A DNA stretch of 64,000 nucleotides from Phragmites australis (GCF_958298935.1 NC_084939.1:9501501-9565500), one strand, 5' to 3'; numbered from the stretch's first letter, positions 1 through 12,686 are shown. Notes: a model not told the origin generated them from the sequence alone. Translations and numbers: made by a program.

Positions 1-560
1 GCACATATGATACTTAATGCGGTAATGACTAAAGCCAAACAATAATTGAATGCATGTTAAGGAATGACATTATCCATGTGAATAGATTTGATCCTGTGTC
101 TAGGATAATTTGCTTTAATTTTAATTATTTGAGCAATAAGTTTGGTAAAAATGTGGTGCCTTATGTATAAGGGACACATGTGAGACTATTTTTAAGATGT
201 ATCAATCAATATTATAGAATACCTACATGGTCCATAAAATTGCTAAATAGAGTCACATATATGTTCTTGAATGCGTTCAAGAAAATGGGTGGCGTATTAT
301 GAATTTTAAGGTAAGATGGCATTAAAATTAAATTTCATGTGACACATGCGATGCACACAAATCTGAAGATTTTGGGAATTGATGTTGTGACCAATAGAAT
401 TGTTAAATTTTTTTCTCATCATCCCTAAGGTAGAGTGACCAAGGCAATTATGCCAAGTCTTGATTTGATCAAGATAGAAAAATTATTTTTACGTAATATA
501 TGGTACGAGTTTAATGTATGTATAGTATAATCTAGATGATTATATAGGGAAGGTTGCCAT
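1..560 (-). pseudogene. Copia GAG-pre-integrase and integrase core remnant
   Basis: Minus-strand translation across several frames gives pieces that resemble the plant copia GAG-pre-integrase and integrase core. They include a stretch reading LKLKQIILDTGSNLF near position 100 and MMRKK near 400. No frame stays open for more than a few dozen codons, so this is recognisable only as fragments. It follows directly downstream of the protease remnant, as expected for copia pol. Confidence 0.6.
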
Positions 561-574
561 ATCTGTTATTTTGA

Positions 575-895
575 TTAAAAGGAGAAATTTCTCTTTGTTG
601 TCATCATGATTTCGATATGGAAATCATTTTTATAGATATCTCTATAACTTAGTAGGGTACGAGTTGAATCGGGATACAATAGTACATCATCGATTGTGAT
701 CTGAGTACCCATAGGGAGAATGAGTATGGCATGACTAGAGTCAACAATCATAGCATCACGTCCAACGATTGCCACAATATTTCCTTTACTCTTGTTAAGA
801 TTTTGAAAATATTCGGTTTCCCTAAGTATAGAGTTAGTGGTACAGCTATCCATTAAGCACATTTCCTCTTCCATCAGATTATGCCCTATAGACAT
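575..895 (-). pseudogene. Copia aspartic protease remnant
   Basis: A 106-codon minus-strand frame matches the plant copia protease region. It has LMDSCTTNSIL, where copia proteases carry a D-S-G/C-[AT]-[ST] catalytic motif, followed by VGRDAMIV and LPMGTQITIDDVLLYPDSTRTLLSY. The family normally continues into integrase, and here that part is broken. The protease would process the gag-pol polyprotein inside virus-like particles. The assignment is firm although the protein cannot be functional in this context. Confidence 0.8.
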
Positions 896-1153
896 CTATA
901 TATAGAAATTGAGAATTTAAAGTGAAATTCTTTATCAGATATATAGAATACATACGAACTTTATTGGGTATTAATATACTGATACATTATAGGAATATAC
1001 AAGATAGTATAAGATGATAATAACCAATTATAACACTATGTAGGACAAATATATAATAATATGTAATTAATTGGGAGACTAATTGAGGTCTCCAAACAAT
1101 TAGTTGGAAGTAAATTCCATGACCATGTTGTCGGTGTTCTCAAGATTCTCTTG

Positions 1154-1450
1154 CTATTGAAGAGTAATGTCATTGTCTGGTTCTGGAAGAACGCTTTGGG
1201 AATGACTGACCTGTTTGATGGTGTTACGTTGAAGATTAAAATGCGCTTCAAATCTTTCACCTTGAGCTGGTTGGTTTCGTCCAATGAACTTGAGATAGAG
1301 ATTAATTAAGTGTCTAGGGATGCGGCATTTCTTATTTGTGTGGCTGTAGCAATCACATTTACAATAAATTTCATATTTGTCTTTGTTGTTATTGGAAATG
1401 CCCTTCCTCTTGTTAGGTCCATGGAATTTTTGCTTGTTATTGTGCTTCAT
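1154..1450 (-). pseudogene. Copia gag zinc-knuckle remnant
   Basis: The minus frame has a basic Asn/Lys-rich stretch, then CKCDCYSHTNKKCRIPRHL, which resembles the CCHC nucleocapsid knuckle of plant copia gag followed by its conserved PRHL tail. One Cys/His position of the canonical CX2CX4HX4C spacing is altered. It lies between the gag and protease remnants as expected. Nucleocapsid knuckles bind element RNA. Confidence 0.65.
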
Positions 1451-1854
1451 GTTGCCTTTGAAGTTCTTGGGGTGACATTTGTTACCATCGAACTTTGTGG
1501 TATTCTGAATATTAGAATTAACTTTGGGTAAAGGAGCAGTGCCTGTAGGGTGCTGGTGATGATTTTTTTTTTTAAAAAACCATCATGCTTTTTGGGCCTG
1601 AAGTAAAGTGTGAATTAATTCAGAATAGTGCTGTTAATTCCTACCACGATATTGCTGTTGCAATACTCTATGGGTAGGAAGCATTGTAGATAAAGTTTTT
1701 TCAACTTTCTCCTCATCTGTGGGAGCTTTGTCACAAAATAGTAACTTAGAGCATATCTTGTGAACAACATGGTTGTATTCTCCAATAATTTTAAAATCTT
1801 GGAGGCGAATGTTGGACCACTCGCATTGTGCTTAGGCAGAATGACTACCTTTTG

Positions 1855-2142
1855 CTATTTATAACGTTCTTTGAGCGAGTTCCATAGATCATATGGACTC
1901 TCATCCATCAAGTATTCAAATTTTAAATCTAGATGAAGATAGTGCCTTATGATGTATAGAGCCCCATACTTGATTTGATCTAGAAGTGGCGGATCTCCTT
2001 TTTGAGAAGGATTAATCGCCGTTATAAGTCCGCGGAACGATAGGCTTATCTTTATGTCCATTGCCCAAGTTAGATAGTTATGACCATCTAACTCGAGTTT
2101 GTCGAACTTGGCGTTGGACATTTGTCCTATAGAAATGACCAA
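1855..2142 (-). pseudogene. Copia gag (UBN2/DUF4219-type) N-terminal part
   Basis: The frame begins near MSNAKFDKLELDGHNYLTWAMDIK, the usual start of plant copia gag, and runs to YDLWNSLKERYK before a stop. Residue patterns such as LDGHNYLTW and LWNSLKERY are diagnostic of the UBN2 gag family. Further gag-like sequence continues downstream to about 1540 in broken frames. The first methionine in phase with family members is at about 2120. Confidence 0.8.
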
Positions 2143-2253
2143 CTATTGAATGAATTTATACTTTGGGCAAATTGAAGTATCATGGTAATGTTATAATAAT
2201 GATGCAAAATTTGTAAAGTCAAGTTGAGACTTTGAATTACAGAGTGTATAGTT

Positions 2254-2505
2254 AACACGTTGAAGATAATTACCAAAAATAGTGTAGATCTTGCAGTAAT
2301 AGGAGGCATAATTTGACATTTGTCAGTAGATGTCTATGTTCATATTACCTTGTATTGTGTTAAGTAGAATATTTGAAAGAACACGTTGAAGATAATCATT
2401 AAGTTAAAGTGACAAAATGTAGACATCACAGTAATAGCGGATAATATGCAAATATACAGTAGATGCCACACTTTTATTAACTTGTGTTTCTCAAATATCA
2501 AATTG
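2254..2505. repeat. Imperfect tandem duplication, about 126-bp unit
   Basis: Two adjacent copies start at 2254 and 2380 with AACACGTTGAAGATAAT. Both continue with a GTAGAYATCRCAGTAAT-like stretch and a CAGTAGATGYC-like stretch. The copies have diverged clearly. They lie just upstream of the copia gag relic in its leader. Confidence 0.6.
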
Positions 2506-3850
2506 AGGTAATCACTTAAATTTTTCCATTAATTTCTTCTTTGAATTAAGCACTTTTTGCTTATATGAAGCAATCACGAGCTTAAATGTAAAGTGAGTGC
2601 AAAATAATTAAATTGCAATAGAAAAGTAAATTGCAAGAATTTAAAAGCACGAAGAGGTAAAGACATTGAATATGTTGCAAATCTAGTGCTCATTGGGTCT
2701 AGATATGCTTATTCATAAAAATACATAAATTGGTATAATTATAAACAATTACAAAGGTTATTATAGAAATAATACACACAATACTATTTATATGGGCTAT
2801 TTATTGGGACCCAAAGGGCCTCAATGGAAATAGCCAGCCCAATGTGGTAAATTTCAAGCGAAAATGAGTCTGGCCCAAAGCCCATTTACTATTTTAGCCC
2901 ATAAACATGGTAGGGTTTTTTTTTGCGCATGGGCTAAGAAACCTGGGCCGCAGCCCAGGCGACCTTTCGGCCCCCAGCCCTAGGCCGGCTCCCCCCCTCC
3001 GCACCCCATATAAAACAGGAGGCAGCCGACGGTTTGCCGCTATGGTGGTCGAGCCGCCGCCTGCCAAAGGGCCATCAACCTTCGCAGTTTGGCACCGTTG
3101 GTCGGAGCGCCGCTTGCCGAAGATGGAGCAATCGTCGGTTGGTAGGAGGTGGAGCGGCTGCATCCACCAGGACGGAGGCTGTGCAGCCGTGGTGAGCGAC
3201 TCCGATGCGGGCGCGTTGCCATACCGCATTGGGGGTCGCCGCCAAAGAGCCACCATTGCATGGGTGGGTCATGCCGTGGTCGCCGCCGCCTACTGGGATG
3301 GAGGTTGTGTGCCACCGCCATCTTCTTAGGGCCGCTGCCACCGCAGATGGGCACTATGGGCCAGAGTGCCGCTGCTTGTTGTTCTTCGGTGGGTGCTGCC
3401 GGTGTCTCGGTGTGGTGGATGTGCGCCGCCGGATGGGCTGGTGTGGCCGGCTCGGTGATGTGTCACCAGGAGGAAAGGGTTGCCGCCGTTGGTGGCTGGG
3501 TGATGGTGCGGCCTCCGGCTTGAGGACAGGCGCCGCCGCCATGAGTGCGGTTTTCGTCGCTGCTGTGCTGCGCCTTGAGGGCGGGCACAACCATCGTGGT
3601 GATCCGGCCTACCGCTAGATCTACGCATTACATGGCCGGTTGCTGGCCACCACCGGTTTAAGGCCGAGCGCCCCAAAGGGGTTTTCCCACCTCTATTGAG
3701 TCTGCCGTCTTCGGATCCGGTGGATCGAGCCGACGCCGGAGGATGTCGTGCCAGTGGATGTTGGTGGTCGTGCATCGACATCGATTCACCGGGACGTTGG
3801 CCACCGAAGCGCACATGGCCGAGAGAGGACACCACTGAAGAGTGCCTCTA
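2506..3850. other. AT-rich then GC-rich leader-like block of unclear origin
   Basis: Positions 2506-2880 are AT-rich with nothing recognisable. Positions 2900-3850 are strongly GC-rich and open in several frames on both strands, which reflects composition and is not evidence of coding. A TATAAAA-like site at about 3009 on the plus strand follows repeated GCCCA motifs, a promoter-like arrangement. The simplest reading is the long GC-rich leader between the copia LTR and gag, but a captured host promoter with a first exon cannot be excluded. No protein family was recognised. Confidence 0.35.
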
Positions 3851-4177
3851 GATCCGCCTATGCGAAGAGATTCACGATGCCGGCATTGCAGTGAGTGTCG
3901 AGGATGTCACGGTGGAATGGTAAGTGATTACCGTTCTGGTGTACAACGAAGTGGAGAACGATGATTGCAGCGACAAAGATGAGTGCCGATGCTTCTGTTC
4001 CTGCTCAATCACTGGGCATCAAGACATCTTTGTACCCTTTTGATGGATTGCTTGTTTCCGTGAAGCTTTGTTCTGGGTGACGAAGATTTGGATGAATCGT
4101 CTACCACCTCTGTTCTTGTTCTTCCATGTGTGAGTTTGACCTATTAGCACAGTAGAGCAAAGGGGCTGATAACGTGT

Positions 4178-4330
4178 TGCAGCAGAAAATTGATAGGAGA
4201 CAGAAAGTAGAGAGTATAGAATATGGTTCTTGTATTCATTGATAAGAATATTACATATTTATACTTGTTGAATGGGCATGATGAGAGGACATGTCTATGG
4301 AGGCATCCCTTCCCAATAGATACAACTCTT
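4178..4330 (-). repeat. Copia 5' LTR (minus strand), upper border approximate
   Basis: On the minus strand this short stretch contains TATAAATA (plus 4257-4264), then TATCAATGAATACAAGAACC, typical of the transcription start and 3' end of short plant copia LTRs. It ends in TGCTGCA at 4178, followed at once by ACACGTTATCAGC, a primer-binding-like sequence seen next to this LTR type. The outer border near 4320-4340 is not fixed because no second LTR or TSD lies in the window. Confidence 0.6.
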
Positions 4331-7300
4331 GTAGGTCACACCTAATTGATCTTATGGTGTTTATTCTCAGCAAGACCTATGTAAAATTCTTAGCGAAAAA
4401 TAGAAACGTGGATTCATCTTGTTCCTCTCTACTTGCGTGTGACCTCAACGTAGCGGCTCCTCCGTCACCAGGCACTTTCCCGCTGCCATCATGTGCATTG
4501 CCACCCCGCCACCATTGTGCGCCCTTCCCTCACCACAACCGGGTGTATCGCCCCCCTCTCTTCCAGGTGTTTCCTCACCGCTTCTATGCGATCCTCATCA
4601 CCGTCATGTGCATTCCCCACCGCTTCTGGACGCACCATGGCACCATCACCGGGGAACTAGCACTGTTGAGAGTGCCTGTCCTCCTTTCACCCACACGCCC
4701 CCTCCAATTTGTGTCACCTACTCGCAATTACCATAATGACGTCGTGAGATTTGTCCAAATTTATCGGTGAGCTTTGGCTTGGTTCGACTGTCTCGATCTT
4801 TTTTTCTTTATATGAGCAGCTGGTTCTATACTGGCTCTGTCCCAAATCTTTCTTCCTAGGACTGTCACAGACGGATTTGTGCCTGCGTTATAGACTGCTA
4901 ATCTAACCCATTCGTCTAGTTTGATCAGGCTCTTCTCAGCAGAAATTCTGAATCGATCTTAAGTGGTGTTTTTTTTTTAACAATGCAGTTGCTTTGCTAA
5001 TTATTACTTTCGTCCATGACATGTATATATGCGCCCAGGTACTCAGTGATTCCATGTTGATTCGATTCTATATGTTTCCAAACAACCTTATGAATTTGAT
5101 CCCAAGAAATAAAATCCATGTACATCCAAACATTTTTTTTTTATTTGAACTCATATTCTATCCAATTCAATTCATTTCGAACTCTGAATCAGAATCAAAT
5201 TGCTGGAATGAAATTCCAGTTTATAGGATCCAAACAGACCCTTAAATGAAAGAACATTTGACAATTGGAATCAAAAGTCAACCAAAAATTCATCTGAACT
5301 TATATGTTGTTCCAGCTTTCAAATTTTGTTTCTATATAATCTTTTTTTGACTTTGAGATGAATGTTCACCTATTTTTACTTATGTACTCTCATATTTACT
5401 TGTTTCGTATATATTTTCAAGCATATAATACTATCGACTAGAAGAAAATAACTATATTCTGTAGTGTACATTGGTTGTTGTGCAAAATTCTAGAACCAAA
5501 TCTACTGTGGAATGGATGGAGTAAAGAAATAACTAAAATGTGTGGCCATTGCTAAAACTAATCCGTGTATCGTGATAGTTTATTTCGCTTATTCATGGAT
5601 AGAACTTATGCATGACGTGTGACATTATTCTTGGCTTTACATGAATGTGACACCTCTATTTATAGCCTAGATTAACCATTGAATTTCGCACATAGCTGCA
5701 TCTTAACCTCTTCCTAGAAATATCTTCTCTTTAAAAACAATTCCAAAATATCAAACTTTAAATAATTTTCTGTATAACATTGCAAATAGGCGACATTCTA
5801 CACTAAGTATGCACCACATATTTCTTAATAGCATTTCATAATTTTTTGTTGTGATAAAGATTTTAGAAAATTTTGGTTGCGCACATGGCTAGGTGCCCAC
5901 CCCTGCTGCAGCAACATCCCTGTTGACTACCTCATCGTGAGGTTGCCATGGGAGAGAGAGGCGCAACCTATGGTGGGGAGAGAGAAAGGCGAAGGTTGCG
6001 GTGAGGAGAGAGAAGGTGGTGGGTGTGGTGGGGATAAGGTCCTATCTCTTCCATCTCTCTCATCTCTCTTTCTCTTGACTCTTCTCACCCAATGTCAACC
6101 CCTATCTTCTATGCCGACAACCATGAGGCTCGCCTAACATAACTGTCCTTTGACATGGTCATTGACACGTGGGCCCCCACGCTTGGAGGCCCACACGTCA
6201 GTGACAACATCAGAGGGCAGTTCACGTCAGAGGAACCAGTTCCTGCCGACAACATATATTTGCCGGCTTGGTGCTGCTCCAGGGTCGTGCTGCCCAAAAT
6301 CACTTGACTATGAGGGCTGGTTGATGCTCGTCCGTGACACCTTCACCTCTTGGCCTAGGCTCCCTCTATCTAAGGGTGCCATCGAATTGATGGGCATGGC
6401 GGCGAGGAGGAGGGAGATGGCAGCGACCGTGGTGAGGAGTTAGAGAAGAAGTAGACGATGGAGACACTACCACTATGGCCAAATCAGATGACGTGCTGGC
6501 GACATGATGCGACATGTATGTGATGGTGATGCTGTAATGTGAAACAAGTAACACAAGTTGGTGTGGCGCCGAGCTTATTGTGCACATACTTGGTTGCTGG
6601 CAAAGGAGAAGACCAGCGGGCGCTGCACTGCATTTCTCTGTTTGGCAATGGATTTGATGACTGTGATGAAGAAGGTGGTGGCACTGGAGAGGAGGGAGCA
6701 ACCGGAGTGGCGCGATGCTTCAGAAGGTGACGGCGGAGATGAAAAAGTGTGCGGTGATGGGGGAAGGCGGCGGTGTTGTCCCTATGCATAGAGAATCTGT
6801 TCTCTAAAGATTTTAGAGAATGAGGTATTTGTGACATTATGATAAGATATTATTTTGGAAAATTAGGAAAATATATTCCGTAGATTTCTATGGAACATTT
6901 GATAACCATGATGTGTCACTTTTTGGAGGCTAATCTTTTTGGTCATCTTAACAAGAAATAGTATACTATATAGTCATGCTTCAAATGAGTTTGTGATAGA
7001 GAAATTTTTTATAACTATATAATTGAACGGCCTAGTAAGGATGCTAAGGAGAATACGGGGAAATGGATAATGATGACACCATCGCGCGATGCTCCTCCAA
7101 ATGTCACCTCAAGGAGTGCATACCTAACTCTTTCCCAAGAGTGAACTTAAATTCCAATATCGATTCCATAGGGAGGCAGATGGGTCGAGTGTCCTGTTGT
7201 TATCTGCACTCGAGACTCGATAAGGGCCAGTAATATCGACTTCTCGACATCCGTCTCTGGGTAGAGTTCAAAAACCTTTCAAAATTTGAAACAACGGGTA

Positions 7301-7576
7301 TAGGAGCATTTAATGCTTCGCAGAATACAGATGGGTGTGCAGAGATTCGTACACATCATCATGCTACTTTTCATGCCGATCGAGGCGTTACAATTTTTAT
7401 TCGAACGGAAACAATTTCTGAGTCTCATCTTGAAGCAAGGCCTATTTAATTATAATGAGAGGAGAACTTCACCATCATTGTCTTAACCTCATTGCTTCCT
7501 CTGCAGTCTCGACCTTCGAATTCATCCACCGTTGCTTGCCTTTCACTCAAAGACTTCATCTTTCACTTTGGATCTT
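4331..7576. other. Anonymous intergenic DNA
   Basis: I see no supported gene here. Positions 4440-4740 are C-rich and open in several frames without a family match. Positions 5070-5245 are AT-rich and end in GGATCCAAACAGACCC next to TTAA, like one end of a Tourist/Harbinger MITE, but I found no matching left end. Positions 5870-6800 are GC-rich and include an interrupted palindrome around 6165-6210 (TGACACGTGGGC with GCCCACACGTCAGTGACA). The rest is AT-rich. Confidence 0.5.
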
Positions 7577-8205
7577 ATGGCTAAAACTCCAGATTGGGCG
7601 ACTTTGCTTTTGGGGGTGCTCGACATTATCTCCAACAAACTGCAACATCCAAAAGATTTCTCCTTCTTTCGTTGTGTCTGCTCCTCATGGCGTGAAGTGC
7701 GTAGGACGACGGAATTTGCTCCTTGGATCCTGAAAGGACCATTCGTGCACGAGGATGGATTGGTGGAGGTCCATCGCCTGGGAAGTGAAGTATTTTTTGA
7801 CCTTCGTTTTTGAGGTTTAGTCAGCGACAGCTAGGAGATGATCGGGGCCTCGAACGGGCTCTTGATTGTCATCGAGCGAGGGCATCAAATCAAAGGTAGG
7901 GTAATTAACTCGGAGACCGGATGGTTCTGTGATCTCCCATCGCTTTCCTATGATGCGTTCTGGGTGAACCTGGAGGGGTTTGCAGTGCTCAAGGATGGGA
8001 AATTATTCATCATCATTGTGCCAAGGATGCCGTGCTTTCATCTTCAGATGACGAAGGGAGTACACATTTATCTTATCAACAGACCACCACAGTGGTTTTA
8101 GATCTCTAGTGGTAGGTTTTGGTGGCGTATTTTGAATTTTTTGGATGGAGTGGCTTCAAAGGATCTATCAGGAGCTGTGGCGACATTCGAACAATCGATG
8201 CCCGA
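7577..8205 (+). pseudogene. F-box/DUF295-type protein pseudogene, proximal part
   Basis: The start at 7577 gives MAKTPDWATLLLGVLDIISNK, then HPKDFSFFRCVCSSWREV, the pattern of a plant F-box. GASNGLLIVI and a DLPSL stretch follow, as in DUF295 F-box proteins. F-box proteins are substrate adaptors of SCF ubiquitin ligases. The same frame stays open from 7577 to 8205 except for stops at 7811, 7832 and 8099, so the gene is dead by nonsense and not by frameshift. It is cut at 8205 by the LTR that starts TGTAATATCC. DUF295 members usually reach 350-420 residues; about 210 codons remain here. Confidence 0.7.
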
Positions 8206-8402
8206 TGTAATATCCTGAGTTTTAGCATACTAATTAATTTCAAATTTCACTCCATAATTTAAACTTTTTGTGATTAATTAAGGCAACTAAAATCAAGGAA
8301 AAATACATATTCGAATGTATTAAATTGACTAGGTATTCAAATACCTCCATTTTAATTTAAACCCAACCCCTTTCCTTTTTCTTTTCCCTCCCTGGCCCAA
8401 TC

Positions 8403-8476
<74 letters not shown>

Positions 8477-11400
8477 CGTGGCCCAGTCAGCTTGGCTCCT
8501 CTCCCCTTTTCCTTCTCCCACGCTTGGGACGCCATCACGCTGCTGGCCCAGCTCTCGCACGCTCGCCAACCCGCCACTCACCTGCTCCATCACGTGCGTG
8601 GTTGTCCACGTGTCGGCCATCCGCTGATCGCCCGCCTGAGCTCTCTCCTTCCTCCTCCAGCGCGATGTCTCGCCACTCACCACCACGATAGCTGCCTCCT
8701 CCCCGGGAAATATCCAGCTGCCACATTGAATGCCCGGTCACTTGCTGTGTTCTTGCCCTCTCTCCGCTCTCTCCTACGCGCAGCTCGAGCATCTGCCACC
8801 GATGACTTCTGTGGCCCGCAGGCGTGGCCGGCGCAGTGCCACCATGCCACTGGAAATATCCTTGTAGGCTGCTGTCTTGTTCCTCAGGGACAGCACGATG
8901 TGCCCACTACCTCTCTGTAGCTCCCTTCCCCTCAATAAATAGGGCAGCCCGATCCCCATTTCCCTGTTTTCCCATCTCGCCACCACCAGAGCTCTGCCGC
9001 CGCCGCCATTACACACCACTGTAGCTCGCCATCACCAATTAGCAACCCGCGTGCTGCCGAGGAACACCAGGAAGCCACCGCCGTCCTTGTGCCGCTCTCC
9101 GTCGACCAGAAGCCAACCGGGAGGCCGCCCACACCAGACGCCGAGCCACTCCACCGCTACCACACCGTTGCTCTGCCAGTCGCCGTGCAACTTCTCGCCA
9201 TTACCGAGCGCGGTGAGCATCCTAGCCCCCTCACGAACCCTCCCAGTTAGCATGTAGCCGTCCCCGTGCTTCCTTCTCGTGTGTAGCCGCTTGCAGCCAT
9301 GTTTTGCTTTGTCACCGTGCTGTTACTCGCTGCTGGTGTGCCTTATGCCTCTGTGTGTGCTCCAGACATCGTGCCGTGTAGTCTAGGAAGCTCTAGGCCC
9401 CTTTTCCCATGCAGTTTGACCACACCAGTGCGGGGGGGGGGGGTGCTGTCCAATTTTCTTGCACCACCGCCGTCTGGTGCCACTCTGGCCACGGACCACC
9501 ATCGATATGCCCCTTGCCAAGTTTCGTAGTGCCTAGGTCACCGACGTGATCTTTCCGTCATGGAACTCCGGCGGGAACGTGATTCCGGCGAGCTTGCCGG
9601 TGCGACTTCACCGAATTGCTCACCGCTGACCGTTCTTCCCTCCCCCTTCACCGCCGCACTCTGCGCCCGCGCGCGCGCTCGCGTGGCTAGGCTGCTTGCA
9701 CGTCGCGCAGCCTAGCCAACCAAGCCACGCTCAGCTCGCGCGCCACCAGCCTGCCAGGCAGGCCCAGCCACCCAAAGGTGACACCATAGTTGGCTGACCC
9801 AGCTTCACAACCCACTAAAACATCCAGCCCAACCCGAGCAGGTTAGACACTGTGCAGCCCAAGCCCAGCCTAGCCCATCCAAGCCTAGATCAGGCCCAAC
9901 CCGAGCCCATTTTAGCCCAACTAAGTACTGTTCAGTGGTTCCCACCCGTTGGTCCCACCAATGAATAGTGCAATTTCATATTTTCTGATTTAAGTTTAGA
10001 TTAAATCTTCCAGGAATTATAACTTCTCCGTTCTAGCTTCGATTTTGACGATTCTTCAGCCAAAGTTCATTTAAATTCGAGATCTATCTATCCATCGTAG
10101 TGTGATATCCATTAGGGCTCATTTAGCTTTCCATTTGGTGTTATTTGATTCTTCCCTAGTATAGCTCGTTAATAATCGTAGTCACAATTGCAGAACCATC
10201 AGAATTCTGCGAGTGCTGCGCGGGAAGCGTTAGGAGCAAGGAGGATCCTGGCTACAACCAAGACCTTGAAGAAAACTTCAGAGAATAAAAGTTTTATCTC
10301 CTTGATCATATTGGACCTATGTTTTCAAGTAATCTACATGATCAACTAAAACATGACTTATTATCGCACGTGTTATGTATCGCGTTTTCCTTAAAACTCC
10401 CTGTAGTAGTTAATCCTATTAACACTTGCCATTCTATAAATGTTGTCGTACAAAAAACATATCACCCTCAGATTACTTGTTGTTATCTGTATTAATAACA
10501 GACGACACCTTGCTATCTAGCATGCTTAGGATTGAATATGTCTCCTCAGAGACGTCACATTTAAAACACCTCTCCTCGGAGATAAGATTTACTGTTATCA
10601 ATGATAACTCATAAACCGTGAAATCTTTGATGCATGTGGGATGTGGAGGGCGATGTGTAAAAATAGGTGAAAACTATTTTGTGAGGGCAAGTGGAGTAGT
10701 ACTCAGGACGAGGATGCTCCTGGGGGCTTGAGTTATCTCTATGGTATTCATTGCCAAAATATACCTGCCCTGGCCACTTAAGGATCGAGTCAATTTGCCG
10801 CCATACTTAAGCAACCCCCGTGCAACCATGCGTCCTGAATGGGCAGGACTTGACTTCTCCTTCATCGGACTGATTTGGACATCATACTAGGAGGCTGAGA
10901 GCAGCAAGCAATCAAGTGACCATCTGTCCCTCTATTTGAAGGTTGCTAGAACTGGCCTAGGCTTAAAAGGGGGCTGGCCTTCAGTACATGACCTCTGGTA
11001 CTTGGGGTAAACCTCATAGAAAAGCCCGACAGGAAAGGTGATTGGAGTGTCTCGGTACGATTCGCTCCTCCACTTGCAACGGTTTGGAGGCTGAGCATAT
11101 CGCGTGGGTACAATGTACAACCTCTGGAGTGTAAATTTATTCGAATATCCATGTCCACGGTCATGGACATGCGAAGGTAGAACCATTTTGACTAGACTCC
11201 GGGTGCGTGTGTCTTGATGAGTGAGTGTGTGGACTAGATGTTCGTGTGAAGAGGTTACTGGCTCAATCCACCAGGAGCTGTGTGGTACTAGAGGTACATA
11301 AAATGTGATGATAGGGATTGCGGAGTGAGGTGTAGCCCCTCCCAGGATAAAAAACCCCTCAGATATAGCTTGTTACCTTGTTTTTGAACTATTCAAACTG

Positions 11401-11790
11401 TTTAAGGTCAATAGTAGATGATACAATGGAATACCTGCATAAAACTGCTTTTCGCAAACTAAAACCGTAAAGCCTTATCCTCGAATTACCCTTTTATGCA
11501 TCTATCAACACTTTGAAGTAGTATAGGGCTTGCTGAGTACCTTCTGTACTCACTCTTGCTGTCATTCAGATGAGGAAGCCGATATCGACTTCGCCGAAGG
11601 TGCAGGCGAGGATGAAGAGTAGTCGTAGAAGTCGCGTTCGCACCCTAGCTGCTTGTGGCTATGGGTCCTTGCTTTCAGCTGTGTTTTGTTGGTTGTTTGG
11701 CCGGGTTTGTAATATATTTTATGGTTTGTAAGCCTTTTGTGCTCTGAACCTTAATATGTATGTACGAACTAATTGATTATCCAGCCAAGC
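8206..11790 (+). mobile_element. Long LTR of a Ty3/gypsy element, apparently solo
   Basis: The sequence starts TGTAATATCCTGAG, like other grass gypsy LTRs (TGTAACACCC type), directly after the F-box frame. It carries features shared with the other long LTRs in this window: a block around 11100-11170 with ACAACCTCTGGAGTGT and a CGGTCATGG motif, and TGAGTAC/GTACTCA at 11534-11552. No gag or pol follows, so it looks like a solo LTR of about 3.5 kb. The five bases before it (CCCGA) were not found after a CA near 11.75-11.8 kb, so the 3' border is uncertain and may be truncated. Confidence 0.6.
8406..8473 (+). repeat. (TC)n microsatellite
   Basis: An uninterrupted TC dinucleotide run of about 68 bases lies inside the long LTR, in the pyrimidine-rich part that follows its AT-rich head. 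It forces RERERER-type false reading frames on the minus strand. Confidence 0.95.
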
Positions 11791-12080
11791 ACAATGCATT
11801 GATGCCGGTCTCCCTCCACGCTTTCGGCAATGATATTTGGGAGCCACTAGAATGGGAGGCTGTTCCTTGGGCGAAAGAAAGATCGATTCTGCTGGGCATG
11901 ACCTCCGAAGTTGTACCATCAGTACCCAGACTTACAAACCCTGGTCGAATTCTTAGCTTCTGCCGAATGAACTCAGCTTATGATCGTGACGATTATGACG
12001 TGCTTGAAGTTTCTTATCATGACGATGTTTCCATGACCATAAAAACCCATGGGAATTTCAAATGGTGTTCTTGTAAATGA
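11760..12080 (+). pseudogene. Possible distal part of the F-box/DUF295 relic
   Basis: The frame contains WEAVPWAKERSILLGMTSE and later DRDDYDVLEVSYHDD, then ends naturally. The spacing resembles the DUF295 C-terminus, where a W-x-x-V segment, a LFLG-x-x-x-S segment and an acidic Y-rich segment precede the end. It lies in the same orientation as the F-box part at 7577 and directly after the LTR insertion. The link is inference from order and weak similarity; the first 10-15 codons may belong to the LTR. Confidence 0.35.
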
Positions 12081-12686
12081 ATATCACCAAAACTTTCTCC
12101 TTAGTTGAGTAGTAAGCTTTTTGGTATGCCTTTGTCCAATGTTTGCCAAGAAACGTTGCTGATATTTTGCCTGTCTAACATGCTATTGTCACTATTTCCT
12201 TATCGATGAAATAGATTTAGCACGAGTAGATGCAATCTTGATTCGTAGGCGTGTGGACCACATTTAAGACTTATTGATCGAATATCCATTCATATCTGAA
12301 AACTCAACTAAACAAGTCATTAGATGTGCGACCCTCGAGTGAACACTCGAGAAGACTGTAATAATAATGGAAAGACTAGTGTAAAACTATAAATAGAAAA
12401 CATGATGGCCTTTTGCAAAATTTCACTGACTTGCACGCTTGACCAGCGTGGACATAAACTCGACAGAGGGTACACATGGGATCGACTAGAACTTCATAAC
12501 CTTTTTTATCTGTTAGGCGTGAGATGTCTGACAATCTCTTGTGCCGTTATATCTTATTAGGTGTAGTTGTCTGTTATCAACCCGACATATGCCTCTACTG
12601 GCTTTTATCAAAAGCAATCGATGCAAAGCCAGATAAAATTTTGCAAAAAATATATACAAAATTTATGAAAAATATGGTATTATTAT

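Larger units (their letters stand above)
1..4330 (-). mobile_element. Degenerate Ty1/copia retrotransposon, 3' end outside window
   Basis: Read on the minus strand, this region has the copia order: LTR, primer-binding region, GC-rich leader, gag, zinc knuckle, protease, then the start of integrase at the window edge. The copia assignment rests on the protease lying before integrase and on a UBN2-type gag. No piece is continuous. Reading frames change and stops are frequent, so the element is a dead relic. RT, RNase H and the 3' LTR would lie before position 1. The inner borders are inferred from domain order only. Confidence 0.8.

Noticed and set aside
2894..3835. Several overlapping 80-170-codon open frames on both strands
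   Set aside because: The sequence is strongly GC-rich, so stops are rare in every frame. No frame shows a family motif or a preferred strand.
5070..5245. Possible Tourist/Harbinger MITE
   Set aside because: The right end (CAAACAGACCC next to TTAA) fits, but no matching left end or second TSD copy was found.
8329..8686. Open frames rich in RERERE repeats on the minus strand
   Set aside because: They are translations of the (TC)n microsatellite.
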